From contig SKNG01000196.1 of assembly GCA_007120685.1 (NCBI GenBank), forward strand, positions 1 through 6,281: DNA of 6,281 nt, in the 5' to 3' direction. Both the position numbers and the translations under genes were made by a program. Below are positions 5,617 to 6,281 of this stretch, piece by piece (within the stretch, counting starts at the first letter, position 1; each line of letters starts with the position of its first letter). The stretch comes from Paracoccaceae bacterium (GTDB taxonomy: Bacteria > Pseudomonadota > Alphaproteobacteria > Rhodobacterales > Rhodobacteraceae). Below the pieces are notes generated by a model. The model was given only the letters and a program-made list of their open reading frames with translations. It was not told the DNA's origin and searched no databases.

Positions 5617-6201
5617 TCAGGCCGGGTTGGCCCGGTAGATTTCTCCGCTTCTGATCAGCGCCCAGACCAACCGCGCCATGCGGTTCGCGAGCGCGATGGC
5701 GCCGACCTTCACGCGTTTTCTCTGCAGCATCCGCGACAGCCAGTCTTCGCCCGGCTTCCGCCCTCGGCGCGCGCTGATCTCGGCCGTCACGCCGAAGGCG
5801 TGCCTTCGGCACGACGCGCCGAGGAACAGGAGCCGCCGCAGATACCGGTTCCCGGCCTTCGAGATCCGTCCCAGCCGTTCCTTGCCGCCGGTCGAATGCG
5901 GCTTCGGCGTCAGGCCAAGCCAGGCCGCGTAATCGCCTGCCGAGCGGAAGGCATCGACCTCGGGTGTCGTCGCCGCGAGCGCGCTGGCGGTCAGCGCGCC
6001 GATGCCGGGGATGGTAGCGAGCCGCCGCGCCAGCGCATCCTCGGCCCGGGACCCCTCGATCCGCTTCGTCACCTCGGCGATGCGGGTGCGGATGTCGCGG
6101 AGCTGCGCGGCGAGGAGGTCCAGCGCGGGCCGGGCGGCCTCGGGCACCTCCCCTGCCGCGGTCAGCAGCCGGCCGACATTCTGGATGCCCTTGGGCACCA
6201 C
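5617..6201 (-). pseudogene. IS110-family transposase, C-terminal half with in-frame palindrome insertion
   Basis: The recognisable part starts at VPKGIQNVGRLL, which in full-length IS110 transposases lies in the middle of the protein, so GTG 6201 is unlikely to be a true start. It includes a helix-hairpin-helix-like segment IPGIGALTASALA (residues 64-76), then YAAWLGLTPKPHSTGGKERL (91-110) and GRISKAGNRYLRRLL, typical of the C-terminal Transposase_20 domain. The serine in HSTGGK is a candidate catalytic residue. The end, IALANRMARLVWALIRSGEIYRA, is also typical. Residues 130-139 (SCRRHAFGVT) are extra: they are encoded by a palindromic repeat inserted in frame between GA and AEISARRG. Full-length family members run to about 320-400 residues, against 194 here. 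Upstream of 6201 the frame stays open but translates to unrelated Pro/Gly-rich sequence. A trace of the missing part may lie in another frame near 6203-6225. Confidence 0.82.
5785..5816. repeat. REP-like palindromic repeat, copy B, inside the IS110 transposase
   Basis: GCCGAAGGC (5791-5799) and GCCTTCGGC (5802-5810) form a perfect 9-bp stem with a 2-nt loop. After two mismatches, a further 4-bp pairing of outer CGTC/GACG follows. It shares a 19-nt identical run with copy A (GCCTTCGGCACGACGCGCC). On the minus strand it is translated in frame as CRRHAFGVT within the transposase. Confidence 0.82.
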
Positions 6202-6215
6202 GCTTGGCGAGGGGT

Positions 6216-6255
6216 GCGGGCTTGCCCGCCCGAAACCCTCCGGTGGAGGGTTTCG
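6216..6255. repeat. Two adjacent perfect palindromes at the break of the IS110 transposase
   Basis: GCGGGC/GCCCGC (6216-6221/6224-6229, 2-nt loop) is followed directly by CGAAACCCTCC/GGAGGGTTTCG (6231-6241/6245-6255, 11-bp perfect stem, 3-nt loop). The sequence is unrelated to palindromes A and B. It lies 15-55 bp upstream of the point where transposase homology begins on the minus strand. Confidence 0.75.
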
Positions 6256-6281
6256 CCCGAGCCAAGGCCCGCGGGGCCCGA

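Larger units (their letters stand above)
5306..6207 (-). mobile_element. IS110-family element, 3' part (truncated or interrupted)
   Basis: The minus strand carries the C-terminal half of an IS110-family transposase (5617-6201) followed by about 310 bp of noncoding tail down to the junction with the IS1182 fragment. The N-terminal DEDD catalytic half is missing, because homology stops near 6201-6207 at palindromic sequence. IS110 elements have no canonical inverted repeats, so both edges are approximate. The long noncoding tail downstream of the transposase would fit the IS1111 subgroup, which encodes its guide RNA on that side. That subgroup assignment is inference. Confidence 0.65.

Noticed and set aside
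5541..5816. CRISPR-like repeats
   Set aside because: There are only two copies, about 210 bp apart and diverged, with no regular spacers. The structure is a palindromic REP-like element.
4343..6265. Minus-strand open frame of 640 codons
   Set aside because: It runs through the IS110 transposase in the wrong frame, the IS1182 fragment and two real + strand genes. It has shadow-frame composition.

Overview
The window reads as chromosomal or large-replicon DNA of a high-GC alphaproteobacterium, most likely a member of the Rhodobacteraceae (Paracoccus/Rhodobacter-like). The basis is the strong GC bias at third codon positions, the DctBD-type two-component pair and the style of the transposase remnants. 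No rRNA, tRNA or CRISPR array is visible. The genus assignment is inference.

Positions 1-2571 hold a two-component pair on the + strand. The first gene is the 3' part of a DctB-type membrane histidine kinase, whose 5' end lies outside the window. It is followed 45 bp later by a DctD-type NtrC-family response regulator. Such pairs sense external C4-dicarboxylates and switch on their uptake. The regulator is atypical: it keeps the receiver domain, Walker A and the Fis-type HTH, but the GAFTGA loop that contacts sigma-54 is missing and its Walker B acidic pair is ED instead of DE.

Positions 2572-3108 hold a 13-bp tandem duplication, two hairpins (one followed by a T-run), a 55-codon gene for a small exported cysteine-containing protein, and two strong hairpins after it.

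Positions 3109-4912 hold a tight three-gene + strand operon with ATGA stop/start overlaps. Its products are a membrane-anchored or exported serine hydrolase of the class C beta-lactamase/6-aminohexanoate hydrolase type, a double-CDGSH iron-sulfur protein, and a DUF2237 protein.

Positions 4913-6281 are a mobile-element graveyard. A frameshifted 5' fragment of an IS1182-type transposase (+ strand) abuts the 3' end of an IS110-family element (- strand). The IS110 transposase lacks its N-terminal half here and is interrupted in frame by a palindromic repeat. A second copy of the same palindrome lies in the noncoding tail of the element. A different perfect palindrome sits close to the point where transposase homology stops.

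The observations most worth a second look are the GAFTGA-less DctD and the REP-like palindromes, one of which is read through as ten extra codons in the transposase. I found no convincing evidence of a wholly new multi-gene system.
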